From positions 1 to 34,051 of the IMG/VR virus record IMGVR_UViG_3300005613_000231: a stretch of DNA of 34,051 nucleotides; one strand, 5' to 3'. Within the stretch, counting starts at the first letter, position 1. Each line of letters opens with the position of its first letter. A program made the position numbers and the translations under genes. The notes under the pieces were generated by a model. That model ran no database searches and was not told where the DNA came from. It saw only the letters and a list, made by a program, of their open reading frames with translations. Source of the DNA: a virus. Shown here one piece after another: positions 21,767-32,200 of the stretch.

Positions 21767-23053
21767 GTGCCGGCACTTGAGACAGTTGCAGTCGCGGTCG
21801 AGTCGTCCTACGGGTCGCCCGCCGCCACCTCGCCCGTGCCGGACGTGTCCGGGCTGACGTTCGTGTCCGGCGAGTTCATTCGCGCCGAGGCGGTCTACGA
21901 CGGGCAGGAGACGCCCAACGTGGACCTGGAGCTGACGCGGTCGAGCGTCGGTCGCCTGCCGCCCGAGCCGGTGACCGTCAACGTGGCCGGATCCCCGCAG
22001 CCGGGTCGGAAGATCGACGCCATCACGCTCGAGGCGCCCATCCGGGGCATCGGCGCGGCGTCCGCCTTCGCGACCTACGACCTGATCCCGATCATGCGCT
22101 GCCTCAACACCGCGCTCGGGTTCAGCGACGCGGGCGCGGACACCGACATCGTGGTCGGCGGGACCGACGCGAACAACTTTGAGCCGACGACCGCCGCCAA
22201 CATGGCCGCGGGGCGCCTGTTTCAGTGGACCGAGAACGGGCGCGTCGAGTACAGCGCCGTCACCGAGATCAGCAGCGGCAGCGGTAACGACCTGACCTGC
22301 TCGCCCGCGCTGTCGGGGACCCCCGGCGCCGGGGACGTGATGCGGCTCTGCGCGATGTTCGGGCCGACGCTCGGGACGAACCTGTCGCTAGGGGCGTCGG
22401 TCGCGATCCGGTTCGACATGCTGTCGCACCGGTTCATCGCGGTCGGCTGCCGCTGCCGGCGCGCTGCGTTCGAGCTGCGCGACGGGCTCGTGTACGTGAC
22501 CGTCGAGATGGTCCCCGGGCTCATCATCGACGACGACGGGTCCGCCTCGATGGTGGACCCGACCGTGGCGGACGGCACCGTCGCGACGTTCCTCGGCAGC
22601 TACTTCGTGTACTCGGACGCGATCGGAACCGCGACGGCGCCCTACGCGCTCGGCCGCAACGTGCTCAACGTCGGGTCGTGGTCGCTGGAGATTGCCTTCG
22701 AGTGGCAGCGGCAGGGCGGGTCTCGGAACCAGATCGGGCTGTCGGCGCTGGAGCTGGCCGACGTCGAGGCAACGCTGTCCATCGAGCGCGCAGAGCTCGA
22801 CAGCACCCTGCGCACCGACTTCATCAACTCGCGCAAGCGCAACATCATGGTCGGCTGCGGCCGGCAAGGCGTCGGCAACGGCTTCTGCGTTTCGCTCGGC
22901 GCGGCGCACCTGGTGAATGACTCGCTCCCGCAGGAGGGCGAGAACGGCATCAACCAGCAGCGCGCGACGTGGCGGGCGGGCCAGTACAGCGGCGACACCC
23001 CCGGGACGTCGCAGACCGCCAACCTGGACCTGGCGATCGGGTTCGTCCGGTAG
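21767..23053 (+). CDS. Major tail (tube) protein
   Basis: A 428-residue beta-rich protein. GTG start with AAAGGAGG a few bases upstream (21754-21761). Recurrent strand-turn patterns include VAVESSYGSPAATSPVPDVS, NVLNVGSWSLEIAFEW and QTANLDLAIGFVR. Its position before the frameshifted chaperone pair and tape measure is the universal siphophage place for the tube protein. It is larger than many tube proteins and may carry an extra decoration domain. By context. Confidence 0.75.
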   Translation: MPALETVAVAVESSYGSPAATSPVPDVSGLTFVSGEFIRAEAVYDGQETPNVDLELTRSSVGRLPPEPVTVNVAGSPQPGRKIDAITLEAPIRGIGAASAFATYDLIPIMRCLNTALGFSDAGADTDIVVGGTDANNFEPTTAANMAAGRLFQWTENGRVEYSAVTEISSGSGNDLTCSPALSGTPGAGDVMRLCAMFGPTLGTNLSLGASVAIRFDMLSHRFIAVGCRCRRAAFELRDGLVYVTVEMVPGLIIDDDGSASMVDPTVADGTVATFLGSYFVYSDAIGTATAPYALGRNVLNVGSWSLEIAFEWQRQGGSRNQIGLSALELADVEATLSIERAELDSTLRTDFINSRKRNIMVGCGRQGVGNGFCVSLGAAHLVNDSLPQEGENGINQQRATWRAGQYSGDTPGTSQTANLDLAIGFVR

Positions 23054-23064
23054 GGGCGAGCGGG

Positions 23065-23076
23065 CACACACACACA
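23065..23076. repeat. (CA)6 microsatellite between tail tube and chaperone genes
   Basis: Six CA units in the 36-bp gap, followed by the GGGAGAG ribosome site of the chaperone gene. Not part of a coding frame I would call. Slippage here would alter spacing upstream of the ribosome site only. Confidence 0.7.
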
Positions 23077-23089
23077 GCGGGAGAGCGAC

Positions 23090-23662
23090 ATGGGGCTGAC
23101 GAGGAGCATTGCGAGACTGTCCACCGACGAGCGCATCACGATCGTGCTGTCGGTGGACCCGGACATCGCGGAGAACAACAGCGAGGAGCAGATCGCTGCC
23201 TACTTCGACACGCTGCGGCTGTCGGACCTGACGGTGCCCGACACGGCGACGCGGGTGGTCATCCGGCCGCTGTCCATCGCCGAGCGGGACGCCGCGGAGG
23301 ACCGGGCCGAGGACCACAGCCGGGCGCGCCGGTCGCGTCGCGGCGAGCAGTTGGCGGCGGAGATGTTCGAGGCGGCGCGCAAGGCGCAGACCGACGCGGA
23401 GGACGACGAGAAGGCGGCGGCCGGCGTGAAGGCGATCGCCGAGTGGGAGCGGGCGCTGGACGACGACGACGCGCGGGCGCTCGAGGGGCATCTGCGCTGG
23501 TCGAACGCGCGAGTCGAGGAGCTGGCGCTGGCCGGCTTGGTCGACCCCGCCGACGAGGTCGTGGACATCGTGAAGGGCGCGCCGGACGTCGCCCGAGAGA
23601 TTGCGAGCGCCGTAGAGCGGGTGTCGACGCTCCCAAAAGCGCGCTTCTCGCTCTCCGGTTAG
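23090..23662 (+). CDS. Tail assembly chaperone G
   Basis: A 190-residue protein, mostly helical and acidic (DTLRLSDLTVPDTATRVVIR, LAAEMFEAARKAQTDAEDDE). It lies between the tube and tape-measure genes, the place of lambda G. The frame contains CCCAAAA at 23632-23638 close to its stop; normal translation ends at TAG 23660-23662 and a minority should shift -1 into the T frame. The chaperone would keep the tape measure soluble and recruit tube subunits. Confidence 0.85.
   Translation: MGLTRSIARLSTDERITIVLSVDPDIAENNSEEQIAAYFDTLRLSDLTVPDTATRVVIRPLSIAERDAAEDRAEDHSRARRSRRGEQLAAEMFEAARKAQTDAEDDEKAAAGVKAIAEWERALDDDDARALEGHLRWSNARVEELALAGLVDPADEVVDIVKGAPDVAREIASAVERVSTLPKARFSLSG
23632..23638 (+). other. 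Programmed -1 frameshift site CCCAAAA
   Basis: The zero-frame reading is C-CCA-AAA (CCA at 23633-23635, AAA at 23636-23638), an X-XXY-YYZ heptamer. A one-base backward slip gives CCC-AAA-AGC and continues through the G stop to 24084. Position near the end of the chaperone gene matches lambda G/GT. Confidence 0.8.
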
Positions 23663-24084
23663 CGGTCCGGTACGCGGACGACGAGGGCGGCACACGGTGG
23701 CGCTGTAGTCAGTGCGCGGAGCGCCGAGAGACCTGGGACCGTCGCGGACGCTGCGGCGGTCCGATGAAGGAGACGCGAGGGATGGAGATCTGGGCGCACC
23801 CGATGATGGACCACGCGACGTTCACGTCGTGCCCGGTCGCGGTCTTCGGCGGGAGCTCCATCACGACTCCGATGCGCGACGAGCTGCGCGGCGGACCGTC
23901 CCCGGCGCCCTGGCTGTCGCGGGCGTTCAGGGCGCTTCGTGTGGCCGCGAACGGCGGCGCCCTTGCCGATGTACTCGGCCCGCTGTCCGCTGCCGGCACG
24001 GAGGCAGTCTGCGCCATCACCGCCGAGCGTGACGCGATGCAGGCGGAGCAACTGGAGCGCGCACAGAAGAAGGGCGGCGGCTGA
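23638..24084 (+). CDS. Tail assembly chaperone T extension (expressed as GT fusion)
   Basis: This frame has no convincing start of its own near its beginning; after the -1 shift it adds 148 residues to 183 from G, for a 331-residue GT protein. It begins SALLALRLAVRYADDEGG and contains a possible zinc knuckle (RWRCSQCAERRETWDRRGRC). In lambda the T domain links the chaperone to the tube subunits while G coats the tape measure. An internal ATG at 23764 could in principle give a short protein. The stop overlaps the tape-measure ATG (TGATG). Confidence 0.8.
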   Translation, partial: SALLALRLAVRYADDEGGTRWRCSQCAERRETWDRRGRCGGPMKETRGMEIWAHPMMDHATFTSCPVAVFGGSSITTPMRDELRGGPSPAPWLSRAFRALRVAANGGALADVLGPLSAAGTEAVCAITAERDAMQAEQLERAQKKGGG

Positions 24085-26063
24085 TGGCGGTCACGCGCGA
24101 GATCGTCCGGCTCGAGGTCGAGGGCGCCGAGAAGGCCGAGCGCGACATTCGGGGCGTCAGCAAGGCGCTCGGGGCGGCGAAGACCGCGCTTGCGCTCATT
24201 GCCCCCGCCGCGGCAACCGCGACCGCCAGCATGGCGGCGTTCAACGCGGCGCTGGAGGTCGGCACCGCAGGCGCCAAGATCCGCGATCTCGAGCAGGCGG
24301 TGACGCGGCTCGGGACGACGGCGCAGGACGTCGACCGCCTCCGCGCTGCGGTCGCGGGCACCGTCACCGACGCCGACCTGCTCCGGTTCAACAACATGGC
24401 CCGCACGCTGGGCCTGAATCAGCAGCAGTTCCAGAAGGCCACAGAGGTCGCGAAGGCGGCGGCGGGGACGCTCGGGATCGACGTCCGCTTCGCGGTCGAG
24501 TCGGTCGCGACCGGCCTGGCGCGCCAGTCGAAGCTGTGGCTCGACAACCTCGGGATCGTCATCGACACCGAGAAGGCGTACAAGGACTACGCCGCCAGCA
24601 TCGGGACGACGGCGTCCGCGCTGGACGACGCGCAGAAGAAGCAGGCGTTCTTCAACGCCTTCGTGGAGGCGGGGAACAAGCTCATCTCCCAAGCGCCGGC
24701 CGACCGCTACGCGGACCAGTTCGAGCGCGTGGCGGCCGAGCTCGGCAACGTCTCGGACGCGGCGGCGAAGCTGGCGTCGGTGGCGCTCGGGCGAGCGATC
24801 GACGCGCTGGACGACTTCTCGGGAGCGAGCGAGCGTGCTCGGCTTCGGGGCGACGAGGTCGCGAGATCGCTCGACAGGACGGGCGAGGCGGCACGCGAGG
24901 CGTTCAAGGAGTGGCAGCGCACCGCGCGGTTCGTGCAGGGCGGCGGCCACGTCGCGAGCAACCAGGCCGCGACCCTCATCGAGCGCGACCGCGATCGGTT
25001 CGTCGAGGCGGCGCGGCAGTTCGCGTCCGCGGCCCAGGACAGCGCGAAGCGGACGGCACAGCCGTTCATCAACGCCGCGAACGCCATCTCCGGGGCGTTC
25101 GACCGCACGTTCAGCCGCATCACTCGCGGGGCGCGCAGCGCGCTGACCCCCGACAACCTGCCGGCGTTCATCCAGCAGTTCGGCCGCGGGACGGCGGACG
25201 GGACGACGCGCCGGCCGACTCGGATCCGCCGCCCGGAGCGCGAGCAATTCGACATCGGTCGCGCGCTGCAGGACCGCGCGCGCGAGCAGGCAGCGCAGCA
25301 GATCCGAGACGCGGAGCGGGCGGACGCGGCGCGCATCGAGCGCGGGCGCGCGCTGCAGGACTTCGCCCGAGAGCAGGCACAGCGCGAGTTCGAGCAGCGG
25401 CAGAAGGAAGCGGCGGCAGCGGCCGAGGCAGCGCAGAACACGCGCGACGCGCAGCTCGCGTCGATCGCGATGCTGGACGCCAACGCGGCGGCGTGGGCGC
25501 GGATGGCGAGTGCTGCGGAGTCGTCGGCGGCCATCGTGTCCGGGGTCGCGGTTCCAGCGGTCGGGCAGGTCACTTCCGCGCTCGGCCAGGCGGCTGTGTC
25601 CGCGCTGTTCGCGGGCGAGTCGTTCACCGCAGCGCTGGGCACCGGGATCGTGCAGGCCGGGCAGCAGCTCATGGCGCAGGCAATCTCCGGGCTCGCGCTC
25701 GCGGGCATCTTCTCGTTCATCCCGTGGCTGGCGCCCTTCGCCGGTCCGCTGGCGAGTGCGTCGGCGATCGGCCTGGCAGTCGGCACCGGCCTGGTCGGCG
25801 TGGGCGCAGGTCTTGGCGGCGAGGTCCGTGCGTCCCTGCCGAGCGCGCCCGGCGCGGGCGGAGGTGGCGGTGGCCGGGTGACCGGCGGAGACATCGAGTT
25901 CGAGCGCGCCGTGCGGCGCGGGTCGGGTGCGCCCCTGTCCGGCTCGCGTCGCCCGGCGCCGATCAACGTGTTCCTCCACGGCGAGGCGGTCGACCGAGGC
26001 ATCAATCGATCGGCGCGGCGTGGCTCGAGGTACGACGCGACACGCCGCGCGCTTCCCGCGTAG
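24084..26063 (+). CDS. Tape measure protein
   Basis: A 659-residue protein: a long Ala-rich helical N-terminus (REIVRLEVEGAEKAERDIRG, VSKALGAAKTALALIAPAAA), a coiled coil around 390-450 (Ala/Glu/Arg/Gln-rich), and a strongly hydrophobic Gly/Ala stretch around 495-590 that may insert in the membrane during DNA ejection. Size suggests a tail of about 100 nm if the 0.15 nm per residue rule holds. Place after the frameshifted chaperones confirms the role. Confidence 0.88.
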   Translation: MAVTREIVRLEVEGAEKAERDIRGVSKALGAAKTALALIAPAAATATASMAAFNAALEVGTAGAKIRDLEQAVTRLGTTAQDVDRLRAAVAGTVTDADLLRFNNMARTLGLNQQQFQKATEVAKAAAGTLGIDVRFAVESVATGLARQSKLWLDNLGIVIDTEKAYKDYAASIGTTASALDDAQKKQAFFNAFVEAGNKLISQAPADRYADQFERVAAELGNVSDAAAKLASVALGRAIDALDDFSGASERARLRGDEVARSLDRTGEAAREAFKEWQRTARFVQGGGHVASNQAATLIERDRDRFVEAARQFASAAQDSAKRTAQPFINAANAISGAFDRTFSRITRGARSALTPDNLPAFIQQFGRGTADGTTRRPTRIRRPEREQFDIGRALQDRAREQAAQQIRDAERADAARIERGRALQDFAREQAQREFEQRQKEAAAAAEAAQNTRDAQLASIAMLDANAAAWARMASAAESSAAIVSGVAVPAVGQVTSALGQAAVSALFAGESFTAALGTGIVQAGQQLMAQAISGLALAGIFSFIPWLAPFAGPLASASAIGLAVGTGLVGVGAGLGGEVRASLPSAPGAGGGGGGRVTGGDIEFERAVRRGSGAPLSGSRRPAPINVFLHGEAVDRGINRSARRGSRYDATRRALPA

Positions 26064-26072
26064 GGTAGGGAC

Positions 26073-27314
26073 ATGCCGAGCTACCACTACAACCCGCGGA
26101 TTGCGCTGTCGGCCCGCTTCGATGCGCGACCCTGGGCCGGCGTCCAGGTCATCGACCGCGGCGGCGGCTACGGGACTCTGCCGACCGACATCGGCATCTA
26201 CGACGACGTGTTGACGTTCCTGAACGGCTACGGGTCGGGAGTGACCCGCACGGGCGTGGCGGGCGTCTACACGCGCGCCTACGACTTCGCCGGGGACCTG
26301 CAGGCGCTCGCGGACGCATCGCCCGGCGCCCCGCTCGGGACGTTCGACGCCTACATCGACGAGAACGACCGAATCGTGGTGACGAACGACACCTATGCGT
26401 TTGAGATCACCAGCGCGAGCGCGTCCAACTGGTTCGGGTTCCAGACTGGCGATGCGTCGGTCAACGTGTCGGGCACCGAGACGCTGACCGCGTCCGGCGA
26501 GTGGGTGCGCGGCACCATCACGACTCAGGCGGGTTACGTGCTGACGGTCGACAAGGGCGGCACGCCCTACGCGCTCATCGGCGGTCCGGCGCTGTGCCAC
26601 TCCATCCCGACCTACGTGCGGACGCGCAACGAGGGCGACGTGGACTCCGCGCTCGTGTCGGGCGTCTACACGCTCGAGGACTTCGACGCCGACGAGGGCA
26701 GCGAGCCGCGGGTGCGGTGGTACATCGACGGAGACGGTCACGTCGTGTGCTCGTACCCGACGACCCTGACGGACCTCGGGTTCCCGAGCGCGTCCTTCGC
26801 CGCGCGCCTGGGATTCACCGGAAGCGAGGTGCCGGTCAGCGTCGGGTCGTTCGACGTGATGACCGCGACCTACCCGTGCCCCGGGCTCATCGTTCCCACT
26901 CGGCCGGCGATGTTCGTGCGGACCGCGCGGGACCAGCGCGCCGGATCCGCGCGCCTGGCGAATGGCGACGCGACCGCCGTGGAGCTGCTGAACGCCCCGG
27001 CGCGCGAGGTGCGGGTGTACGTTGGCGGCGAGGCGTCGGCGACCGACGAGGAGTTCCACTACCTCGACAAGGTGCTGCCCTACGCGCTGCCGGGCTGGCG
27101 GTTCCACGTCTATCAGGACTGGAGCGACCCGCGCCGAGCTGCGGCGCCTCGTGATCAGTCCTACGGCAACCTCTACAACGTCGAGCGGGGCGGCCGGCTC
27201 GGGCGTCTGCGTGCCAAGCGGGACCCCGACGACGACGTGGACAACGTGGCCTCATACGACGAGGGCGCGGTCGCGCTGCGTTTCGAGGCGAACCACCGGG
27301 TCGTTCTGCTGTGA
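26073..27314 (+). CDS. Tail-tip protein, unknown (distal-tail region)
   Basis: A 413-residue beta-rich protein (begins PSYHYNPRIALSARFDARP). Sections such as DAYIDENDRIVVTNDTYAFE and RVRWYIDGDGHVVCSYPTTL look like repeated beta-sandwich modules. The C-terminus has AREVRVYVGGEASATDEEFH. It follows the tape measure, where distal tail proteins are encoded, but no specific Dit signature is visible. It overlaps the next gene by a GTGA junction. Confidence 0.62.
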   Translation: MPSYHYNPRIALSARFDARPWAGVQVIDRGGGYGTLPTDIGIYDDVLTFLNGYGSGVTRTGVAGVYTRAYDFAGDLQALADASPGAPLGTFDAYIDENDRIVVTNDTYAFEITSASASNWFGFQTGDASVNVSGTETLTASGEWVRGTITTQAGYVLTVDKGGTPYALIGGPALCHSIPTYVRTRNEGDVDSALVSGVYTLEDFDADEGSEPRVRWYIDGDGHVVCSYPTTLTDLGFPSASFAARLGFTGSEVPVSVGSFDVMTATYPCPGLIVPTRPAMFVRTARDQRAGSARLANGDATAVELLNAPAREVRVYVGGEASATDEEFHYLDKVLPYALPGWRFHVYQDWSDPRRAAAPRDQSYGNLYNVERGGRLGRLRAKRDPDDDVDNVASYDEGAVALRFEANHRVVLL

Positions 27315-28522
27315 CCATCTCCGTCAGCACGACGAAGGTGCGGCACGAGGCTTTCGCTCCGGTCGCCCCGATCTACGGCGCCGGGGGCTCCACGCCGACC
27401 GCCGAGTGGGTCGAGGTCGCGCGGCTCCAGAACCGCGCGGCTCGAGACATCGGGACGCTGCACCCGGCCGTCAGCCAGTGGTGGACGGACGGCGAGTGCT
27501 ACGTCCTCGCGGCCGGCGGCGGCGCGTCCTACTCGACGGTCTGCAAGTGGCGGATCCCGATCCTCACTGACGGGCACGATCTGCTGCGCATCTCCGTGCG
27601 GTGCCCGCTCATCGCCAACAAGGGCTTGTGGGGCGCGACCTACCCCGCCGGACAGTCGATCCGGTTCACGTCCATCAAGTCGAGGGCATCGGCCGGCGCG
27701 GGCGAGGTCGTCATCAGCCCGAGCGGGACCGCGTGGCAGTGGTTCGACAGCCCAGGCGCGGCACTCGGCGCCAACGATCTGGACCTCGACGCGACCGGGA
27801 CCTACGAGGAGATCCACATGGATCTCCGCGGAACTTCGGCGACCGGCACCGAGGGGCCGATCGTCTTCGCGGTCAAATTCGAGTACGTGCGGCCGACCAT
27901 CTCGGGCGTGCTGACCGAGCCGAACAGTGGCGAGACGTTCGATCCGCTGCATGACGAGGAGTTCGTCGGCGGCATGCCGGTCGCCGCTGACCTCGCGCGG
28001 ATCCTCGGGCAGAACGCCGAGCATCTGCGCAACCGAGTGTCGACGGTGCTCAACTGGTCGGCGGTCGACGGCAGCGAGGCGGACGCGCTGCGGCGGCAGG
28101 GCATGGGTGGATTCATCCCGCTGCACCCGGAGGGGCGGTCGGTGACCGTCCACGTCCGCGGCATCCGCAACGGCAGCGGGACCGCGTCCGTCTACATCGG
28201 CCACTCCTCGCGCCTGCCGGTGCGGCCGGCGTTCAACGGCACAGGGCGCGACTGGATCGCGGACCCGTTCGTCTACGACCAGGAGCCCGGCGACGGCGTC
28301 GTCCGGCTCGACTTCTCGAGCGGGACCGAGTCGTGGCAGACCGCCACGTTCGACCTGCTCGCCTTGAACGGCACGCTGCGGGTCGGCGCTGACCGCGAGC
28401 AGTCGTGGTCGCACCCGTCCGCGCCCTATGGCGGATCGGGCCTGTTCATCATTCACGCTGACCGGCTGACGGGCACCACGCCGTCCGTCGACATTCGCAG
28501 CGTCTCGGCGTGGGGGGCGTAG
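27311..28522 (+). CDS. Tail-tip beta-sandwich protein, unknown
   Basis: A 403-residue protein starting at GTG. It contains several jelly-roll-like stretches (KWRIPILTDGHDLLRISVRC, EGPIVFAVKFEYVRPTISG, TASVYIGHSSRLPVRP, SVDIRSVSAWGA). It might be a tail-tip or side-fibre component binding a surface polymer. Ends with WGA two bases before the next ATG. No family recognised. Confidence 0.6.
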   Translation: MTISVSTTKVRHEAFAPVAPIYGAGGSTPTAEWVEVARLQNRAARDIGTLHPAVSQWWTDGECYVLAAGGGASYSTVCKWRIPILTDGHDLLRISVRCPLIANKGLWGATYPAGQSIRFTSIKSRASAGAGEVVISPSGTAWQWFDSPGAALGANDLDLDATGTYEEIHMDLRGTSATGTEGPIVFAVKFEYVRPTISGVLTEPNSGETFDPLHDEEFVGGMPVAADLARILGQNAEHLRNRVSTVLNWSAVDGSEADALRRQGMGGFIPLHPEGRSVTVHVRGIRNGSGTASVYIGHSSRLPVRPAFNGTGRDWIADPFVYDQEPGDGVVRLDFSSGTESWQTATFDLLALNGTLRVGADREQSWSHPSAPYGGSGLFIIHADRLTGTTPSVDIRSVSAWGA

Positions 28523-28523
28523 A

Positions 28524-29216
28524 ATGGCCGCCACCGTCGTGCGCCGCTTCCCAGACGAGCCGCCGGGCTTCGTCGCCCGCAACGCCGCCCCGGTCGACGG
28601 CATCGGGTGGGCGTCGCCGGTCGTCCTCGCTGCCTGCACCGCCTACGGCTACCGCGCGCGCCCTGCGTTCGAGTCGTGGTCGCCGTTGCCGCTCTACTCG
28701 GGCAGCGGGCGCACCACGCTGGCGAAGCAGCAGAACGGCGGCACCGCGCCGGACTTCGTCACCGCACTGTCCGGCAACACGTTCACTTACGAGGATGCGC
28801 GCTTTCGGTTCCGCACATCGACGTGGGGTCGCTACCTGTGGGTAGCGGTCCTGGCCGACGCAGACCTCGGCGGCGCGTCTGACCTGGTCGTGTCGGTCGA
28901 ACTCCCGAACATCAACGGCGTGGCCGGCGGCATCGTGGACAACGGCTGCACGCTCATCTCGCCCGTCATGCCCAACCTGCTCGGCGTGCCGTGGTGGGAC
29001 GCCGGGCGTCCGCAGTTCGCGACGACAGGGCGCACCGCCGAGGACACCAGCGCGCTCTCAACCGGTCCGCGTCTGCTGAACCTGAACGCGACCGGCGCGC
29101 CGAACAGCGGCGTGGACACGGACGTCGAGGTGGTCATCGCCTACGACGGCGGACCGAAGGACATACGGGTCCGAGGCGTCTCCATCTGGGAACTGTGGGA
29201 GGCGAGCGTCGCATGA
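28524..29216 (+). CDS. Tail-tip protein, unknown
   Basis: A 230-residue beta-rich protein (RYLWVAVLADADLGGASDLV, VDTDVEVVIAYDGGPKDIRV, RGVSIWELWEASVA). The C-terminal pattern (I-x-V-R-x-V-S-I-W) resembles the end of the preceding protein (VDIRSVSAWGA), so the two may share a fold. Its stop overlaps the next ATG (ATGA). Likely a component of the tail tip. Confidence 0.6.
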   Translation: MAATVVRRFPDEPPGFVARNAAPVDGIGWASPVVLAACTAYGYRARPAFESWSPLPLYSGSGRTTLAKQQNGGTAPDFVTALSGNTFTYEDARFRFRTSTWGRYLWVAVLADADLGGASDLVVSVELPNINGVAGGIVDNGCTLISPVMPNLLGVPWWDAGRPQFATTGRTAEDTSALSTGPRLLNLNATGAPNSGVDTDVEVVIAYDGGPKDIRVRGVSIWELWEASVA

Positions 29217-32200
29217 CACTGGCGGAGGACTGGACGCGCGCCGGCCTGCGGTTCTCGCTGGTGCTGGAGATCGACGGGCTCGCCACGCGCTTCTACTCGA
29301 GCCACGCGCCGGCCGTGTCGTCGCCCTACGAGGCGCGGCCGGGGATCCTGGTCGGAGAGGGCGGCACCACGCTGGAGTCGTCGCGGCTGGAACTCACCGA
29401 GATGCTGCCGTCCGGCGGGGGCGCCACGGTGCGCATCGCGGACACCGGGCCGACGTCGCTCGGTGGCAACGGTGCGGCCGAGACGCTGCTCAAGATGGGA
29501 CAGCGCGGCGCGTCGGCGGTCGCCCGCCTCGCCGCGGACGTCGCGAGCCAGGCGCCCGGCGCGGCGCTGGCGTCGCTCACGGTCGACAGCAACGCAGGCT
29601 TCGCCGGGGCCGGCTACCTGTGGGTCGGCCAAGAGTGCATGAGTTACACGGGCGTCTCGGGCGCGACGCTGTTCACCGGGATCACCCGCGGGCAGCTCGG
29701 GTCGCAGGCCGAGGCGCACTTCATCGTGGACAGCGGCGGCTTCGCCCCGCTCGTGACGCCCGAGTGTGTGGCGTTCCGTGGCCGACGCGCGAGGCTGGTC
29801 GGGTACATCGTCCGCGACGATGGCTCGACGTCGAACCCGCTCGTGCTGGTCGCTGGGTTCATCGACGGCGCCCCGCGCATGGCCGCCAACGGCGTGACGG
29901 TCGAGTTGACGCTGGCGCCGGATCCGGCGCGGCTCGCGAACAAGCTGCCCGGCTACGGCGTCGCCCAGGAGGCGAAGGCGGCGCGCGGCGTGCACGTCTT
30001 CACGGACGGTATCGCCGGGACGGTCAGCGGTGCGATCGTGCTTCCCCGTCGCGCCGGGCTCGACATCTCGGAGGTGTGGGTGTCGGCCGGCGCAGGCGGC
30101 GCGGGGTCCATCGAGGTCGCGCCCGAAGACGTGGACCGGGCGCGCGCGATCTTCGACACCAGCTTCGCGGCCGGGGACGTGCGGCGCGGATCGCTCGACG
30201 TCAGCAACACGTCCGGCGTCTCCGAAATCAACTCCATCACGAAGACGACCGACCCGGCGCCGCGCAACAGCATCTACACCGCCGGCACCTGGGCTGCGGC
30301 GCAGTACCGCAGAGCGGAGAACCCGGAGCTGACCGACTTCATCACCTCGACGTTCCACGACGGGACGACCTCGCCCGAGGTGCTGGCGTGGCCGACCGCT
30401 ATGCTCGACCAGGTCAAAAGCGACTGGTCGCCGGGGACGCACAACAGCCCGAACGGCCGATGGGCCGACATCCGACTCGAGGCCGGCGGCACGGCGCTTG
30501 TCGTGGTCCCGAACATCCCGGCCCGGTCCCTCGAGGTCCGCATCAACGGCGGTCTGGGGTACGAGGACGGCGCGGCGGACGCAGACCTCCTCGCGGGGAT
30601 TCAGCCGCAAGCGCCCGGGGAACCTGCCGCGATCGGCCCATCGTCGTTGAGGTTCGAGCCTGCGCGCGGGCGCAATCTCGAGCCTGGCGCGGACGGCTCC
30701 AACGTGGCTCGGTTCTCCATCACCGGCCCGCCCCTCGCGTTCTACCAGCACGGCGAGAAGCGCATCACGCTGGACGACGACGTCTTCGGTGGAGTGCTGC
30801 CCGCGCAGCTGGAGCTGCAGGGGACGCACCCGAGCGGCGACCAGATCCGGCAGACGGTGCAGGTGTCCGCCATCACGTCGCACGCGGCCCCGGACGGATC
30901 GACCGTCTACAGCTACACGCTCGTCGAGAACACCGCCCAGGCGAAGTTCAACGACGAGGCGTGGGCGCCGCATCGCTGGCCGCTGTCGATGGTCGACTTC
31001 GGCGACAACCCGATCGTGGCGCGGCCGATGGTGGCGCTGGCGGCCACGACGATGCCCGTGGCGGTCGGCCAGATCCTCGCGTCGAAGCACGGCGACGGCG
31101 TGCGCGGGACCTACGACGTGCTCCACGATGGGCTCGGCCTGGACACGTCGCAGTTCGACCAGTCGAGCGTCGTCGCCGCCGGCAACGGTCCGCCGCAACT
31201 GCAGACCATCCTGACGCGCTTTGACCGGGACGACCCGAAGGAGGCCGCGGAGGTCATCGGCCCGTTGGTGCGAACGTTCGGCAACGGCGTGACCCAGGGC
31301 GTCGACCGTCTTACCGGGTCGCGCCTCGTGCGCCTGGTCCAGATCGTTCGCCCGAGTGCGGCGCGCGCGGTCGACGCGCTCGTGGATGCCGACATGACGG
31401 CGGACGCAGCCGTGGAGTCGATGCTCGACGACCAGCTGGTGAACGCGCTGACGTTCGTGTGGTCCGATGACCATCCCGGCGTGGAGCTCCGCGACGGCGA
31501 CAGCATCCCGCGGCACGGCGGCGAGGCGCAGACCCAGGAGGAGGAGTTGACCGGCCTGGCGGTCGACGCTGAGGTGGTGAACCTCCGCGCGGTGTTCGTC
31601 CCGCTCGCTACGCGGCGGTTCGGACTGCTCGCCGAGGAGCGTCGCGTCTACCGCGGCACCATCGGGCTCGGTCGGTCGATGATGCTCGGGCTCGGCGACG
31701 TGGTCACGCTCACGAGTTCGCAGGCGCTGACCTACGCAGGCGCGCGCGGCGTGACCGAGGTGGCGTGTCTGGTGACGGCCATCGACCCGCAGATCGACAA
31801 CGGCACGGCGGACATCGAACTGACGTACTGGGGCGCGCGCGTCGGCGGCTTCGCCCCAGCGATGCGCGTCACAGCGACCCCGGCGGCCGACCAGGTGACG
31901 GTCGGCGCGAACGTCTACACGCTCGAGCGCGAGCCGCTGACCGGTCAGACGGTGGAAGACCTGGATTTCTTCGACGTCGGCGACACGGTGCTGCTACGCC
32001 CCGCGACGCTGCCCGGCGGCTGGCCGACCGGCTACACGCGGACGATCACCGACATCAACCGCACCACGAGGGTGGTCACGCTGTCCGCGGCGCACGGTCT
32101 CGCCATCGGCGACCGCATCCGCTCGCCGTCGTACTCGTCGAGCTCGACCAGGTCGCAGAAGCTGTCGCACTTCGGCGACACGTCGACCGGCGTTGTGGTG

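Noticed and set aside
23709-27107. 1132-codon minus-strand open frame antisense to chaperone T, tape measure and tail-tip genes
   Set aside because: Arises from high-GC codon usage on the other strand; no ribosome site, and composition is not protein-like.
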